Source: Bacteroidota bacterium (lineage in GTDB: Bacteria; Bacteroidota; Bacteroidia; UBA8524). Taken from it: DNA of 6,725 nucleotides. This document shows, in pieces, positions 1 through 6,666 of this stretch. Location: the NCBI GenBank assembly GCA_003531115.1, contig DQHT01000016.1, forward strand, positions 9,543 to 16,267, in the 5' to 3' direction. The notes beneath the pieces are model-generated. The model was not told the origin of the DNA. It was given only the letters and a program-made list of their open reading frames with translations, and ran no database searches. A program made the position numbers and the translations under genes. The stretch's first letter is position 1. The number at the start of each line of letters is the position of its first letter.

Positions 1-1
1 C

Positions 2-33
2 CAAGTCCCCTCGTCTCCAAGTCTCAAAGTCTC
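2..33. repeat. Degenerate 8-bp tandem repeat downstream of the heme oxygenase gene
   Basis: Read on the plus strand, four adjacent octamers fit one pattern: CAAGTCCC (2-9), CTCGTCTC (10-17), CAAGTCTC (18-25) and AAAGTCTC (26-33). The core GTC recurs exactly every 8 bases. On the minus strand, in the direction of heme oxygenase transcription, the consensus is GAGACTTG, and the array starts one base after the TAG stop. Base 1 is a C that could belong to a further unit, so the array may continue outside the window. It has no obvious self-complementarity, so it does not look like a hairpin terminator. Its function is unknown. The periodicity is seen directly; calling it a true tandem repeat rather than chance rests on only four imperfect copies. 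Confidence 0.6.
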
Positions 34-34
34 A

Positions 35-622
35 CTACGACTCCGCCAAACTATCCTCAAAGATCCCTCTGAAATAGTCAAATGCTTTACCTGCACCTGC
101 AACCATGGCGTCTTCGGCTTCTTTGGAATTAGCCTGTTCGATCAGTACAGCCTGGAATGCTTTCCAGTTGGGGCCGACCATATCACCGTAACATCCATAA
201 AAATTAAATTCCTTTACTGATTCAAGGGAAGGTGTTTTGGCTAATTGACGGCCAATAACCGTACCTCCAAGGGTTGAACCTTCCATCACATAAAAAGCAC
301 CTAAAGCTTCATGCAGGTTGCTGAACTGGAAGGAATAGGTATGTTGATCAATTTCAGATTTAGAAAGCCCGAGCAATTCCAGGTCTTTTTCCAACAAAGC
401 ACCTTTTTTCCGGCTTTCGTAATTCAGTCCGGGAATAGAAGTAAATCCATCCATAGCTTCAACGCCTTTTTCTACGATCGTATTCATGATGTAGTTGTTG
501 CGGATGAGAATTTTGTATTCGGGGAGGGTCAAACGGCCGCTCATAATTTTATCGCTGAAACCTACACGTTCCATAGCTTCGTGCTGGGGACGGGTTTCAC
601 TTCTTAATCTTTCGGTGATCAT
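35..622 (-). CDS. Biliverdin-producing heme oxygenase, bacterial type
   Basis: A 195-residue cytoplasmic protein with no signal peptide, about the usual length for bacterial heme oxygenases. The N-terminus (LRSETRPQHEAME) matches the proximal helix of the family, and His14 is the expected axial heme ligand. The distal helix carries the flexible glycine motif GSTLGG at residues 115-120 within YVMEGSTLGG, the form seen in the bacteriophytochrome-associated (BphO-like) branch. The family uses O2 and electrons to open heme to biliverdin, CO and ferrous iron. The ATG at 622 puts the proximal His at the normal distance from the N-terminus. The gene lies 57 bases after the TonB-dependent receptor on the same strand, so an operon and a role in iron release from heme are likely. 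The other usual role, chromophore supply for a bacteriophytochrome, cannot be excluded, but no phytochrome gene is visible. No clear ribosome-binding site is seen. The family call is firm; the physiological role is inferred. Confidence 0.9.
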   Translation of the reverse strand: MITERLRSETRPQHEAMERVGFSDKIMSGRLTLPEYKILIRNNYIMNTIVEKGVEAMDGFTSIPGLNYESRKKGALLEKDLELLGLSKSEIDQHTYSFQFSNLHEALGAFYVMEGSTLGGTVIGRQLAKTPSLESVKEFNFYGCYGDMVGPNWKAFQAVLIEQANSKEAEDAMVAGAGKAFDYFRGIFEDSLAES

Positions 623-679
623 ATTCAGTTAAAATTTAAAGGACTACAAAGAAAGGACATCACGCGCTTAGAACAAATA

Positions 680-2974
680 CTAAAAGGTCCAGTTAACTCC
701 CAAACTAGGTAATAAGGGAAGCTGGTCAACCCGGATATAGTTTACGCGATCGAAATAGAAAATATTCGCCCGGTCGTATACATTGATAAGTCCGGCTACC
801 ACATCCAGTTTCGAGGTTTTGGAGAGTTCGAAACTTTTTTGCACGCTGAGGTCCAGACGGTGGAAATAAGGGAGGCGCCCGTTGTTGATAGCACTGTAAA
901 CGACTCCTATTTCGCCGTTTTCTTTCACATAGTCAGTGGACACTCCTTTTTTGAAATTTAACTGCTCGTAATAAGAGAGGGTTTGGGTAAAGGGAAATCC
1001 GGAACCAAAATTCCAGCGGGCATTCGCCGACCAGCTTTTTTTCTTGCCCCAGGAATAAGATACAACCAGGTTGGCATTATGCCTGCGGTCGAAATGCGGA
1101 GAATAGGTACGTTGCCCGTCAGTACGGGTTACATAAGTTAAAGAATATACGGCCCACACGTAAAAAGGACCATTGTCGAATTTAACACGGGTATCAATAC
1201 CGTAAGCCAGTCCGCTTTCCACGATATAGTCCAAACGCTGGTGCTCCGGTTTGTCGGCATACTCCGGCGTGTTTTCAAATATTTTATCGCGGTTGATATT
1301 GGTGAGCTGATAAAAGTTTTTATAATAGCCTTCGATCATCAGGTCGATATGTTTGGTCAGGTCCCATTCAAATCCTGCCACGGCATGCCAGGCTTTTTGC
1401 AGGCGGCTATTGACTTCTTTTCCGTTAAACTCCTTGGGGAGGTTATCCGGACCGGCAAGGAATCCATAAAACAAGTTCACCACATCCCGGTCAGAAACGG
1501 CGCTGATAAGATTTTGGGAGTATAATCCTCCTGCTGCTTTAATGCGGAACTTGCTGTTTACATTGTACTTCATTGCCAATCGGGGTTCCGGAAAAAATTC
1601 GGAGAATGTGGCATAGTATTGAAGACGAAATCCGGGTTCGATAACCCAACGCCTGTATACTCGTTTATAACGGGCATAAACCGACAATTCGGTCATGTTT
1701 TCCTTTTGTTTGATGGATCTGCCGTTGGGATTGGTAAAATTAAAATCGGTTTCGAAGACGTTGATCTCCGTTCCATAAACAAACTGATCTTTGCCCATGA
1801 TGTAATCGAAATTCATCCCGATATTAAAATTCTGTATCCCGGATTCACGGGGTTTTCCATCTCCTTCTGATTGTTCCATCATATAATTGGAAAAGGAGAA
1901 AAATCCATCCATTTTTATGCGCGACTCATCAGGCAGTACAACGAATTTGGAACCAAACCCGGCTGATTTCCATTTGAATTCTGTGGCTCCCTGAAAATTA
2001 ACCCCGTCATTGAAGTTAAAGCCGAAAAAGTCGATCTTACTTCCATTCCCGCCAACAAAACTTAATTTACCGTAGAGGTCATTAAACGTGTAGGGGAGCC
2101 GGTCATCTTCCAGATAGGGATAGAAAATTTTGGATGTATTTTTAAGGTATGAATTTTTATAGGAGAAAATATAGGAGATACTTCCTTCACCCTCTTTGTA
2201 TTTTTTGAGGGGACCTTCGAGTAGGATTTTTGAGGTAAATGGGTTCACGGCAATTTTTCCGCTGGCGCGGGTTTTATTTCCTTCCCGTGTGGTCACATCA
2301 ACCACTGCTGAAATTCTTCCTCCATATTCTGCCCCAAAGCCGGCAGAATATACCTCGGCGCTTTTGATCACATCGGCATCAAACACCGAAAACAAACCAA
2401 TAGAATGAAAAGGTTGAAAAATGGTCATTCCATCGAGCAAAACTTTGTTCATTACCGGAGATCCGCCACGAACGTAAAGTTGTCCGCCCTGGTCGCCCGA
2501 TGAATATACACCGGGTAGTATCTGTAAACTTTGAATAAGATCAGGTTCTCCGCCGAATGTAACCAGTTTGGCCATCTCTTTGGAAGTGATTTTGGTTCTT
2601 CCTGTTTGGGCATTTTCCTTTTTTTCCTGGGCTTCGAAACTCACCAGGACTTCGTCCAACACTTTTTCACCCTTAGGCAAATACAGGTTTTGGGTGCATA
2701 CTTTCCCTTCGACAATTTCGATACGTGCCTGAGCCGAATCATAACCGATATACGAACAATACAGCGTATAAATTCCCGGCTTTATTCCGATTATCGTAAA
2801 AAATCCGTTTTCATCTGTAATTGTACCCTGGAAGGTTTCTTTGAGGTATACGTTCGCAAAATCGATGGGAACCCCGGTTCCTTTTTCATACACCACACCT
2901 CTGACTTCGCCGGTTTGAGCCATTGTTGTGAGTGATAGGAACACAACAAGTACCAGCACTACTATTCTATTCAT
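680..2974 (-). CDS. TonB-dependent outer-membrane receptor with N-terminal carboxypeptidase-regulatory-like domain
   Basis: A 764-residue outer-membrane transporter. In order: signal peptide (about 1-19, hydrophobic VVLVLVVFLSL, likely cleavage near TTMA/Q); a carboxypeptidase-regulatory-like beta-sandwich (about 22-100, with GVVYEKGTGVPIDFANVYL and TDENGFFTIIGIKPGIY); a TonB-box-like stretch (LDEVLVS, about 106-112); a plug domain (about 125-230, with QILPGV, VRGGSP, LLDG and AEYGGRISAVVDV); and a beta-barrel to the end with many aromatic alternating strands and a terminal Phe, the usual outer-membrane insertion signal. The length is well short of SusC proteins (around 1000 residues) and no SusD gene lies beside it, so a glycan-utilisation pair is unlikely. 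The substrate is not readable: I do not find the FRAP/NPNL heme-receptor motif, although PDNLPKE occurs in the barrel. The downstream heme oxygenase makes a heme or siderophore-iron substrate a reasonable guess. The start at 2974 gives a proper signal peptide. Confidence 0.9.
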   Translation of the reverse strand: MNRIVVLVLVVFLSLTTMAQTGEVRGVVYEKGTGVPIDFANVYLKETFQGTITDENGFFTIIGIKPGIYTLYCSYIGYDSAQARIEIVEGKVCTQNLYLPKGEKVLDEVLVSFEAQEKKENAQTGRTKITSKEMAKLVTFGGEPDLIQSLQILPGVYSSGDQGGQLYVRGGSPVMNKVLLDGMTIFQPFHSIGLFSVFDADVIKSAEVYSAGFGAEYGGRISAVVDVTTREGNKTRASGKIAVNPFTSKILLEGPLKKYKEGEGSISYIFSYKNSYLKNTSKIFYPYLEDDRLPYTFNDLYGKLSFVGGNGSKIDFFGFNFNDGVNFQGATEFKWKSAGFGSKFVVLPDESRIKMDGFFSFSNYMMEQSEGDGKPRESGIQNFNIGMNFDYIMGKDQFVYGTEINVFETDFNFTNPNGRSIKQKENMTELSVYARYKRVYRRWVIEPGFRLQYYATFSEFFPEPRLAMKYNVNSKFRIKAAGGLYSQNLISAVSDRDVVNLFYGFLAGPDNLPKEFNGKEVNSRLQKAWHAVAGFEWDLTKHIDLMIEGYYKNFYQLTNINRDKIFENTPEYADKPEHQRLDYIVESGLAYGIDTRVKFDNGPFYVWAVYSLTYVTRTDGQRTYSPHFDRRHNANLVVSYSWGKKKSWSANARWNFGSGFPFTQTLSYYEQLNFKKGVSTDYVKENGEIGVVYSAINNGRLPYFHRLDLSVQKSFELSKTSKLDVVAGLINVYDRANIFYFDRVNYIRVDQLPLLPSLGVNWTF

Positions 2975-2988
2975 ATTGTTTGAAGGGC

Positions 2989-3020
2989 CGAAGCTACTAA
3001 AATTCTGCTTACCGACTCAA
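2989..3020 (-). promoter_or_regulatory. Weak candidate promoter for the TonB-dependent receptor
   Basis: On the minus strand TTG (3020-3018) is followed after 21 bases by TAGCTTCG (2996-2989), which matches the Bacteroidota -7 consensus TAnnTTTG with one mismatch. The spacing suits a -33 / -7 pair. The motif ends 15 bases before the ATG at 2974, so the leader would be about 8-10 bases. The imperfect match keeps the confidence low. Confidence 0.35.
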
Positions 3021-3053
3021 CGAAGAAATGAGGCACAGGGTTTAAAAAGCCAT

Positions 3054-3061
3054 TAAATTTG
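3054..3061 (+). promoter_or_regulatory. Candidate -7 promoter element for queE
   Basis: TAAATTTG is an exact match to the Bacteroidota TAnnTTTG -7 element and ends 5 bases before the queE ATG. The transcription start would then fall at or next to the start codon, giving a leaderless or nearly leaderless mRNA. No clear TTTG/TTG -33 element is seen at the expected distance upstream. Confidence 0.6.
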
Positions 3062-3065
3062 CAGA

Positions 3066-3665
3066 ATGGAAGTTTTGCCGGTGATGGAGCATTTTTACAC
3101 AATCCAGGGAGAAGGAGCATACAGTGGGGTGGCAGCCTACTTTATTCGTTTGGGCGGATGTGATGTTGGTTGTGTTTGGTGCGATGTGAAAGAAAGTTGG
3201 GATGCTGATGCCCATCCCAAATACAGCATCGAAGACATTGTCAGCTGGCCGGTAAAAGCGAATGCCGATCTGGTTGTGATCACGGGGGGTGAGCCGCTTA
3301 TGTACAACTTATACCCCTTAACACTGGCTCTTCGTGAGGCAGGATTAAAAGTGAATATCGAAACTTCAGGAGCGCATCCATTAAGTGGCACCTACGACTG
3401 GATATGCCTGTCGCCAAAAAAATTCAAAGCTCCCCTGCCGGAAATATGCATGAAGGCTCATGAGCTAAAAATTATTGTGTTCAATAAATCAGATCTGAAA
3501 TGGGCGGAGGAGCATGCCGACAAGGTGGCTCCTTACTGTCAGCTATACCTGCAACCCGAGTGGGGCCGCAGCGAAAAAATGCTCCCGATTATCATCGACT
3601 ATGTGAAACAAAATCCTCGCTGGCGCATTTCTTTACAAACCCATAAGTACATGAATATTCCCTGA
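3066..3665 (+). CDS. queE: 7-carboxy-7-deazaguanine synthase (radical SAM, queuosine pathway)
   Basis: A 199-residue radical-SAM enzyme that converts 6-carboxy-5,6,7,8-tetrahydropterin to 7-carboxy-7-deazaguanine, the ring-contraction step that leads to preQ0 and queuosine at tRNA position 34. The N-terminus has FYTIQGEG (about 10-17), the substrate-side motif of the family. The [4Fe-4S]-binding CX3CX2C motif is GCDVGCVWCD, with Cys32, Cys36 and Cys39. The SAM-contacting GGEP is at 74-77, NIETSG at about 97-102, and the conserved C-terminal segment SLQTHKYMNIP closes the protein. All key residues are present. The ATG at 3066 follows a good -7 promoter element; the in-frame ATG at 3084 would remove a plausible LPVM lead-in and is less likely. 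No other queuosine gene (queC, queD, queF) is visible in the window. It stands divergent to the receptor and 37 bases ahead of the OmpA-family gene. Confidence 0.95.
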   Translation: MEVLPVMEHFYTIQGEGAYSGVAAYFIRLGGCDVGCVWCDVKESWDADAHPKYSIEDIVSWPVKANADLVVITGGEPLMYNLYPLTLALREAGLKVNIETSGAHPLSGTYDWICLSPKKFKAPLPEICMKAHELKIIVFNKSDLKWAEEHADKVAPYCQLYLQPEWGRSEKMLPIIIDYVKQNPRWRISLQTHKYMNIP

Positions 3666-3672
3666 GTTCAAG

Positions 3673-3697
3673 TTTGGCAAAATCTTCGCTATACTTG
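3673..3697 (+). promoter_or_regulatory. Candidate promoter for the PorE-like lipoprotein gene
   Basis: TATACTTG (3690-3697) matches the -7 consensus TAnnTTTG with one mismatch and ends 6 bases before the ATG at 3703. A TTTG lies upstream at 3673-3676, but the 13-base spacing is shorter than usual for a -33 element, so only the -7 part is credible. The whole candidate sits in the 37-base gap after queE. It could be accessory to read-through from queE. Confidence 0.4.
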
Positions 3698-3702
3698 TGG
3701 CG

Positions 3703-5679
3703 ATGCATATGTTAAAACTTAAGGGAACCTGGCTGTTGTTCCTCCTAATTTTTATAAGCTCCTGTGCGGTTTCACAACCTACGGGCGATACGGATACAAA
3801 AAGCAAAAAGGCAAGGGAAGCATTTAACCAGGCTTTGTATTATTATAATATCCGGGAAACTGCCGAGGCCCTTGAATCCATCGAAACAGCACTTAAAAAG
3901 GATCCTCTTTATATCGATGCCCTGATGCTGAAAGCCGATATTTTAAAGACCCTGCGCCGTTATGAGGAATCGCAAGGAGCTTATGATGCCATACTTGTGC
4001 AGGATAAAAACCTCCCTGAAGTTTACCTGTATATGGGAGAAATGCAGTTTGCAGCCGGGTGGTATGATAAAAGTGTAGCAAGCCTGGAAAGCTTTTTAGC
4101 CACCAAACCGGGAGAATCAAAACAGTTGCTTGCAGAAGGAATACTCGTCAATGCCCGATTTGCCAAAAACGCCGTAGCCAATCCCGTTCCTTTTAATCCC
4201 TTAAATATGGGAACGAATATCAATTCGAAAAATTCAGAATATTTCCCCGGAATTACAGCCGATGGCGAATTTTTTATTTATACCCGTCGTATTGATGGCC
4301 CGATCCCTCAGGAAGATTTTTATATCAGTCGTCTGCAACCCGACAGTACCTGGGGCCCTTCTTATCCCTTAGGTCCTCCGGTGAATACAGAAGAAAATGA
4401 AGGGTCAGTGTCCATTTCAACTGATGGCCAATTTATATTTTTTGCGGCCTGTAACCGGGCTAAAACGAATGTACAGCCGAGCGGTGGGGGTGGCTTAGGG
4501 TATGAAGGTTTTGACTTTTATCCTGGCTGTGACCTTTATTTTTCGAAGCTGAACGGCGACAAATGGAGCAAGCCCCGGCATCTTGGTCCTGTAGTAAATT
4601 CACGGGAATGGGAATCGACACCCTCCCTGTCATTCGACGGAATGGTTATTTATTTTGCCAGCACCCGGCCGGGTGGTTTAGGCGGGAGTGATATCTGGAA
4701 AAGTTACTGGACCGGAAAGGGTTTTGGAGAGCCGATCAACCTGGGGCCGACTGTCAATACCACCGGAAATGAACAAACTCCATTCATCCATCCCGATAAC
4801 CAGACTTTGTATTTTTCTTCTAATGCCCGACCCGGAATGGGTGGATTCGATTTTTACTATTCCCGGCTCAACGACAGCGGAAACTGGGACGAGGCTGTCA
4901 ATTTAGGTTATCCTATCAATACCCTCGGCGATGAAAAGGGCTTATTGGTGAACCGTTCTGGTAATGTGGCCTATTTTTCGAGTGATGATCGTGTGGAAGG
5001 ATTGGGCGGGGTCGATATTTATCAGTTCGAACTATACCCCGGTGCTCGTCCACAGGTTCTTAGCTATGTAAAGGCTATTGTGGTGGATGACGAAACCGGA
5101 TTGCCCCTTACCGCCTCGGCTGAATTGCTCGATCTGGCAAGCGGGGCCAGCGTTATTACCACTACAACCAATGCCCTTACCGGCTCTTTTCTGATCGTAT
5201 TAAAGGCAAACAGCAACTACGCTTTGAATGTAAATAAGGAAGGCTATTTGTTCCATTCCGAAAACTTCGCCCTCACGCAAAGCGGAGAAACCAACCCCTT
5301 TCTGATCGAGGTAAGGCTAAAAAAATTGAAAGTAAACGAAAAGGTGGTACTGAAAAATGTATTCTACGATGTCGACTCCTATGCCCTCAAGCCCGAATCT
5401 AAAGTAGAACTTGACAAACTTGTTCAGTACCTGAATACGCAAAAAACAGTGAAGATTGAAATTGGCGGACATACCGATAATACCGGAAACCCTTCAGCGA
5501 ACCAGATACTTTCGGAAAACCGGGCCAAATCGGTTCTGGCTTATCTGATCGAAATGGGCATTGATCCCAAACGTTTGTCGTACAAGGGTTATGGAGCTAC
5601 GAGTCCCGTCGACACCAATGAAACAGAAGAAGGAAGAAAAAATAATAGAAGAACAGAATACAGAATTATTGCCCTCTGA
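3703..5679 (+). CDS. PorE-like OmpA-family lipoprotein (TPR, PD40 propeller, carboxypeptidase-regulatory-like and OmpA C-terminal domains)
   Basis: A 658-residue lipoprotein counted from the ATG at 3703. A type II signal peptide ends in the lipobox ISSC with Cys21 as the lipidated residue. TPR-like helical repeats follow (about 34-140). Five PD40/WD40-like propeller blades come next (about 170-445), recognisable by recurring 'N-E-P-S-DG-YFSS-GGxDIY' patterns such as STRPGGLGGSDIW and NARPGMGGFDFYY. Then a carboxypeptidase-regulatory-like beta domain (about 450-540) and an OmpA C-terminal peptidoglycan-binding domain (about 550-658) with NVFYDVDSYALKPES, GGHTDNTGNPSAN, LSENRAKSV and RKNNRRTEY. 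This order and length match PorE of Porphyromonas gingivalis, a type IX secretion component that links the outer membrane to peptidoglycan. Paralogues with the same architecture are common in the phylum, so orthology is not proven. No acidic export signal follows the Cys, so it probably faces the periplasm. Alternative starts are GTG 3697, which overlaps the -7 motif, and ATG 3709. Confidence 0.85.
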   Translation: MHMLKLKGTWLLFLLIFISSCAVSQPTGDTDTKSKKAREAFNQALYYYNIRETAEALESIETALKKDPLYIDALMLKADILKTLRRYEESQGAYDAILVQDKNLPEVYLYMGEMQFAAGWYDKSVASLESFLATKPGESKQLLAEGILVNARFAKNAVANPVPFNPLNMGTNINSKNSEYFPGITADGEFFIYTRRIDGPIPQEDFYISRLQPDSTWGPSYPLGPPVNTEENEGSVSISTDGQFIFFAACNRAKTNVQPSGGGGLGYEGFDFYPGCDLYFSKLNGDKWSKPRHLGPVVNSREWESTPSLSFDGMVIYFASTRPGGLGGSDIWKSYWTGKGFGEPINLGPTVNTTGNEQTPFIHPDNQTLYFSSNARPGMGGFDFYYSRLNDSGNWDEAVNLGYPINTLGDEKGLLVNRSGNVAYFSSDDRVEGLGGVDIYQFELYPGARPQVLSYVKAIVVDDETGLPLTASAELLDLASGASVITTTTNALTGSFLIVLKANSNYALNVNKEGYLFHSENFALTQSGETNPFLIEVRLKKLKVNEKVVLKNVFYDVDSYALKPESKVELDKLVQYLNTQKTVKIEIGGHTDNTGNPSANQILSENRAKSVLAYLIEMGIDPKRLSYKGYGATSPVDTNETEEGRKNNRRTEYRIIAL

Positions 5680-5710
5680 TTGAGATAGGCAAAGGTTTTT
5701 ATTAAATTAG
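5680..5710 (+). promoter_or_regulatory. Candidate promoter for the unrecognised exported protein
   Basis: TTG (5680-5682), immediately after the TGA stop of the OmpA-family gene, is followed after 20 bases by TAAATTAG (5703-5710), one mismatch from TAnnTTTG. The spacing suits the Bacteroidota -33 / -7 pair. The motif ends 8 bases before the ATG at 5718, so the leader would be only a few bases. No Shine-Dalgarno sequence is visible. Confidence 0.4.
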
Positions 5711-5717
5711 CTGCGTT

Positions 5718-6641
5718 ATGAAAAGAGTGTTACTATTGATTACTGCCGGGTTTGTACTTACCCAATTTACCAAAGCACAGGACATGAATGTATCTCCGGA
5801 TGATCTGGCAGATTTGTTCAAAAGACAATTACGTGTTGAATTTGCCGATACCAATGAAGTTGGTCGCGGACAGATCACCAAATACCCGCAAAAAAATCTT
5901 GGTTACCTGATCAAGGCTGCGGTTGAAGATCTTTGGAAGCTTAACGCCAAGATCGAATATGAGTTCCAGGGAGATACCAAAAGAAACCTCGAAAAAGGAG
6001 AAGCCAGGAGCGTTTATCTTTTTCTAAGCAAGCATCCCGATTCCAAAGCCGGTAGCACGGTCTGGATTTTAAATTATACAAAAGGAACCTCCTATAAAGA
6101 AGGGAAGGTCGATTACCAGATCTACCTGCCTGATATTTCTCTGCGTAAGGTTCCTGAATTTACCGCTTTCGACATCTCTTTTACCCTGAGTATCATGCAG
6201 GAGCATATGAAGCATGTCCAAAAATCAGGTAAAAGCATAAGTCCTGCGGAATACTTCTATGTCGAAGCGGAAAAAAATTGCAAGACCTATAAAACAAACA
6301 ATCCAAGTGTATTGGTCGATCAGGGATATTTATCCACCAAAGTGGACGATAAAGCCCTGAAAAGAGCATTTAAAAAAGTGAATTACAGTTTGCTGACAAC
6401 CGAGGCGATCAACAATGTATTGGAAACCAGCAAAGATTCCTGCGCCATGCTGTTCGTATATCCCGGAAAATTTGAATCCCTGAGTACTTCTGCCATGGGC
6501 GAAAAGTATATTTTCTGGAATAAAATTGTTGTCAGGGGTTCTGATTACCGCGTGCTTGGGGCTGTTGGCTCGGGTAGAAAGGACAATGTGCTCATCCAGA
6601 TCGAAAGTGACGATATCACGAGTCTGACCAAGTGCGATTGA
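5718..6641 (+). CDS. Exported protein of unknown function
   Basis: A 307-residue protein that I do not recognise. A clear type I signal peptide (KR, then VLLLITAGFVL, probable cleavage after FTKA20) sends it to the periplasm or beyond. The mature part is charged and mixed alpha/beta, with no further membrane segment, no lipobox and no type IX secretion C-terminal domain that I can see. A Lys/Glu-rich middle (about 80-135, with RSVYLFLSKHPDS and VWILNYTKGTSYKEGKVDYQIYLPD) suggests beta-strands. A helical section follows (about 150-190 and 210-240). The C-terminal part (about 243-300, with AMLFVYPGKF, YIFWNKIVV and RVLGAVGSG) looks like a beta-rich lobe. Cysteines lie at 188, 242 and 306. It starts 38 bases after the PorE-like gene on the same strand, so it may act in the envelope with it, but that is only inferred from position. 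The reading frame is intact and in the style of its neighbours. Confidence 0.85.
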   Translation: MKRVLLLITAGFVLTQFTKAQDMNVSPDDLADLFKRQLRVEFADTNEVGRGQITKYPQKNLGYLIKAAVEDLWKLNAKIEYEFQGDTKRNLEKGEARSVYLFLSKHPDSKAGSTVWILNYTKGTSYKEGKVDYQIYLPDISLRKVPEFTAFDISFTLSIMQEHMKHVQKSGKSISPAEYFYVEAEKNCKTYKTNNPSVLVDQGYLSTKVDDKALKRAFKKVNYSLLTTEAINNVLETSKDSCAMLFVYPGKFESLSTSAMGEKYIFWNKIVVRGSDYRVLGAVGSGRKDNVLIQIESDDITSLTKCD

Positions 6642-6653
6642 GGCAAAGAATCC

Positions 6654-6661
6654 TATCTTTG
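6654..6661 (+). promoter_or_regulatory. Candidate -7 promoter element for the mtaB-type gene
   Basis: TATCTTTG is an exact match to TAnnTTTG and ends 6 bases before the GTG start at 6667. It lies in the 25-base gap after the exported-protein gene. No -33 element is seen at the usual 17-21-base spacing; a TTG at 6638-6640 is too close. As before queE, the transcript would be leaderless or nearly so. Confidence 0.6.
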
Positions 6662-6666
6662 CGCCA

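Larger units (their letters stand above)
2975..3065. promoter_or_regulatory. Divergent intergenic region between the receptor operon and queE
   Basis: These 91 bases separate the start codons of two divergent genes and must carry both promoters. The leftward and rightward candidates are listed separately. The region is A+T-rich towards queE. I found no convincing palindromic operator (for example a Fur-type inverted repeat), no riboswitch-sized structure and no terminator. Confidence 0.6.

Noticed and set aside
311..607. Plus-strand open frame opposite the heme oxygenase gene
   Set aside because: It lies wholly antisense to a well-supported gene, has no recognisable domain, and its composition mirrors the opposite coding frame.
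623..679. Possible separate promoter for the heme oxygenase (minus-strand TAAATTTT at 638-631) or a terminator after the receptor
   Set aside because: TAAATTTT ends in T instead of the consensus G and has no -33 partner at the right distance. No hairpin with a U-tract is seen in the gap.
1241..2935. Several plus-strand open frames (1241-1525, 1619-1870, 2196-2408, 2531-2935) opposite the TonB-dependent receptor
   Set aside because: All are antisense shadows of the receptor, with no family signature and no promoter of their own.
2975..3065. Fur-like operator or riboswitch in the divergent region
   Set aside because: I searched by eye for an inverted repeat or a structured leader and found only A+T-rich sequence and a trivial short AAGC/GCTT pairing.
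3137..3391. Minus-strand open frame inside queE
   Set aside because: It is antisense to the catalytic core of queE and has no recognisable product.
3893..4906. Open frames on the minus strand (3893-4120, 4023-4223) and plus strand (4688-4906) inside the PorE-like gene
   Set aside because: They are out-of-frame or antisense to a protein whose domains are continuous throughout; no independent support.
5620..5665. Purine-rich, A-rich tract near the end of the PorE-like gene
   Set aside because: It simply encodes the conserved Glu/Arg/Asn-rich end of the OmpA domain (RKNNRRTEY) and is not a repeat or regulatory tract.
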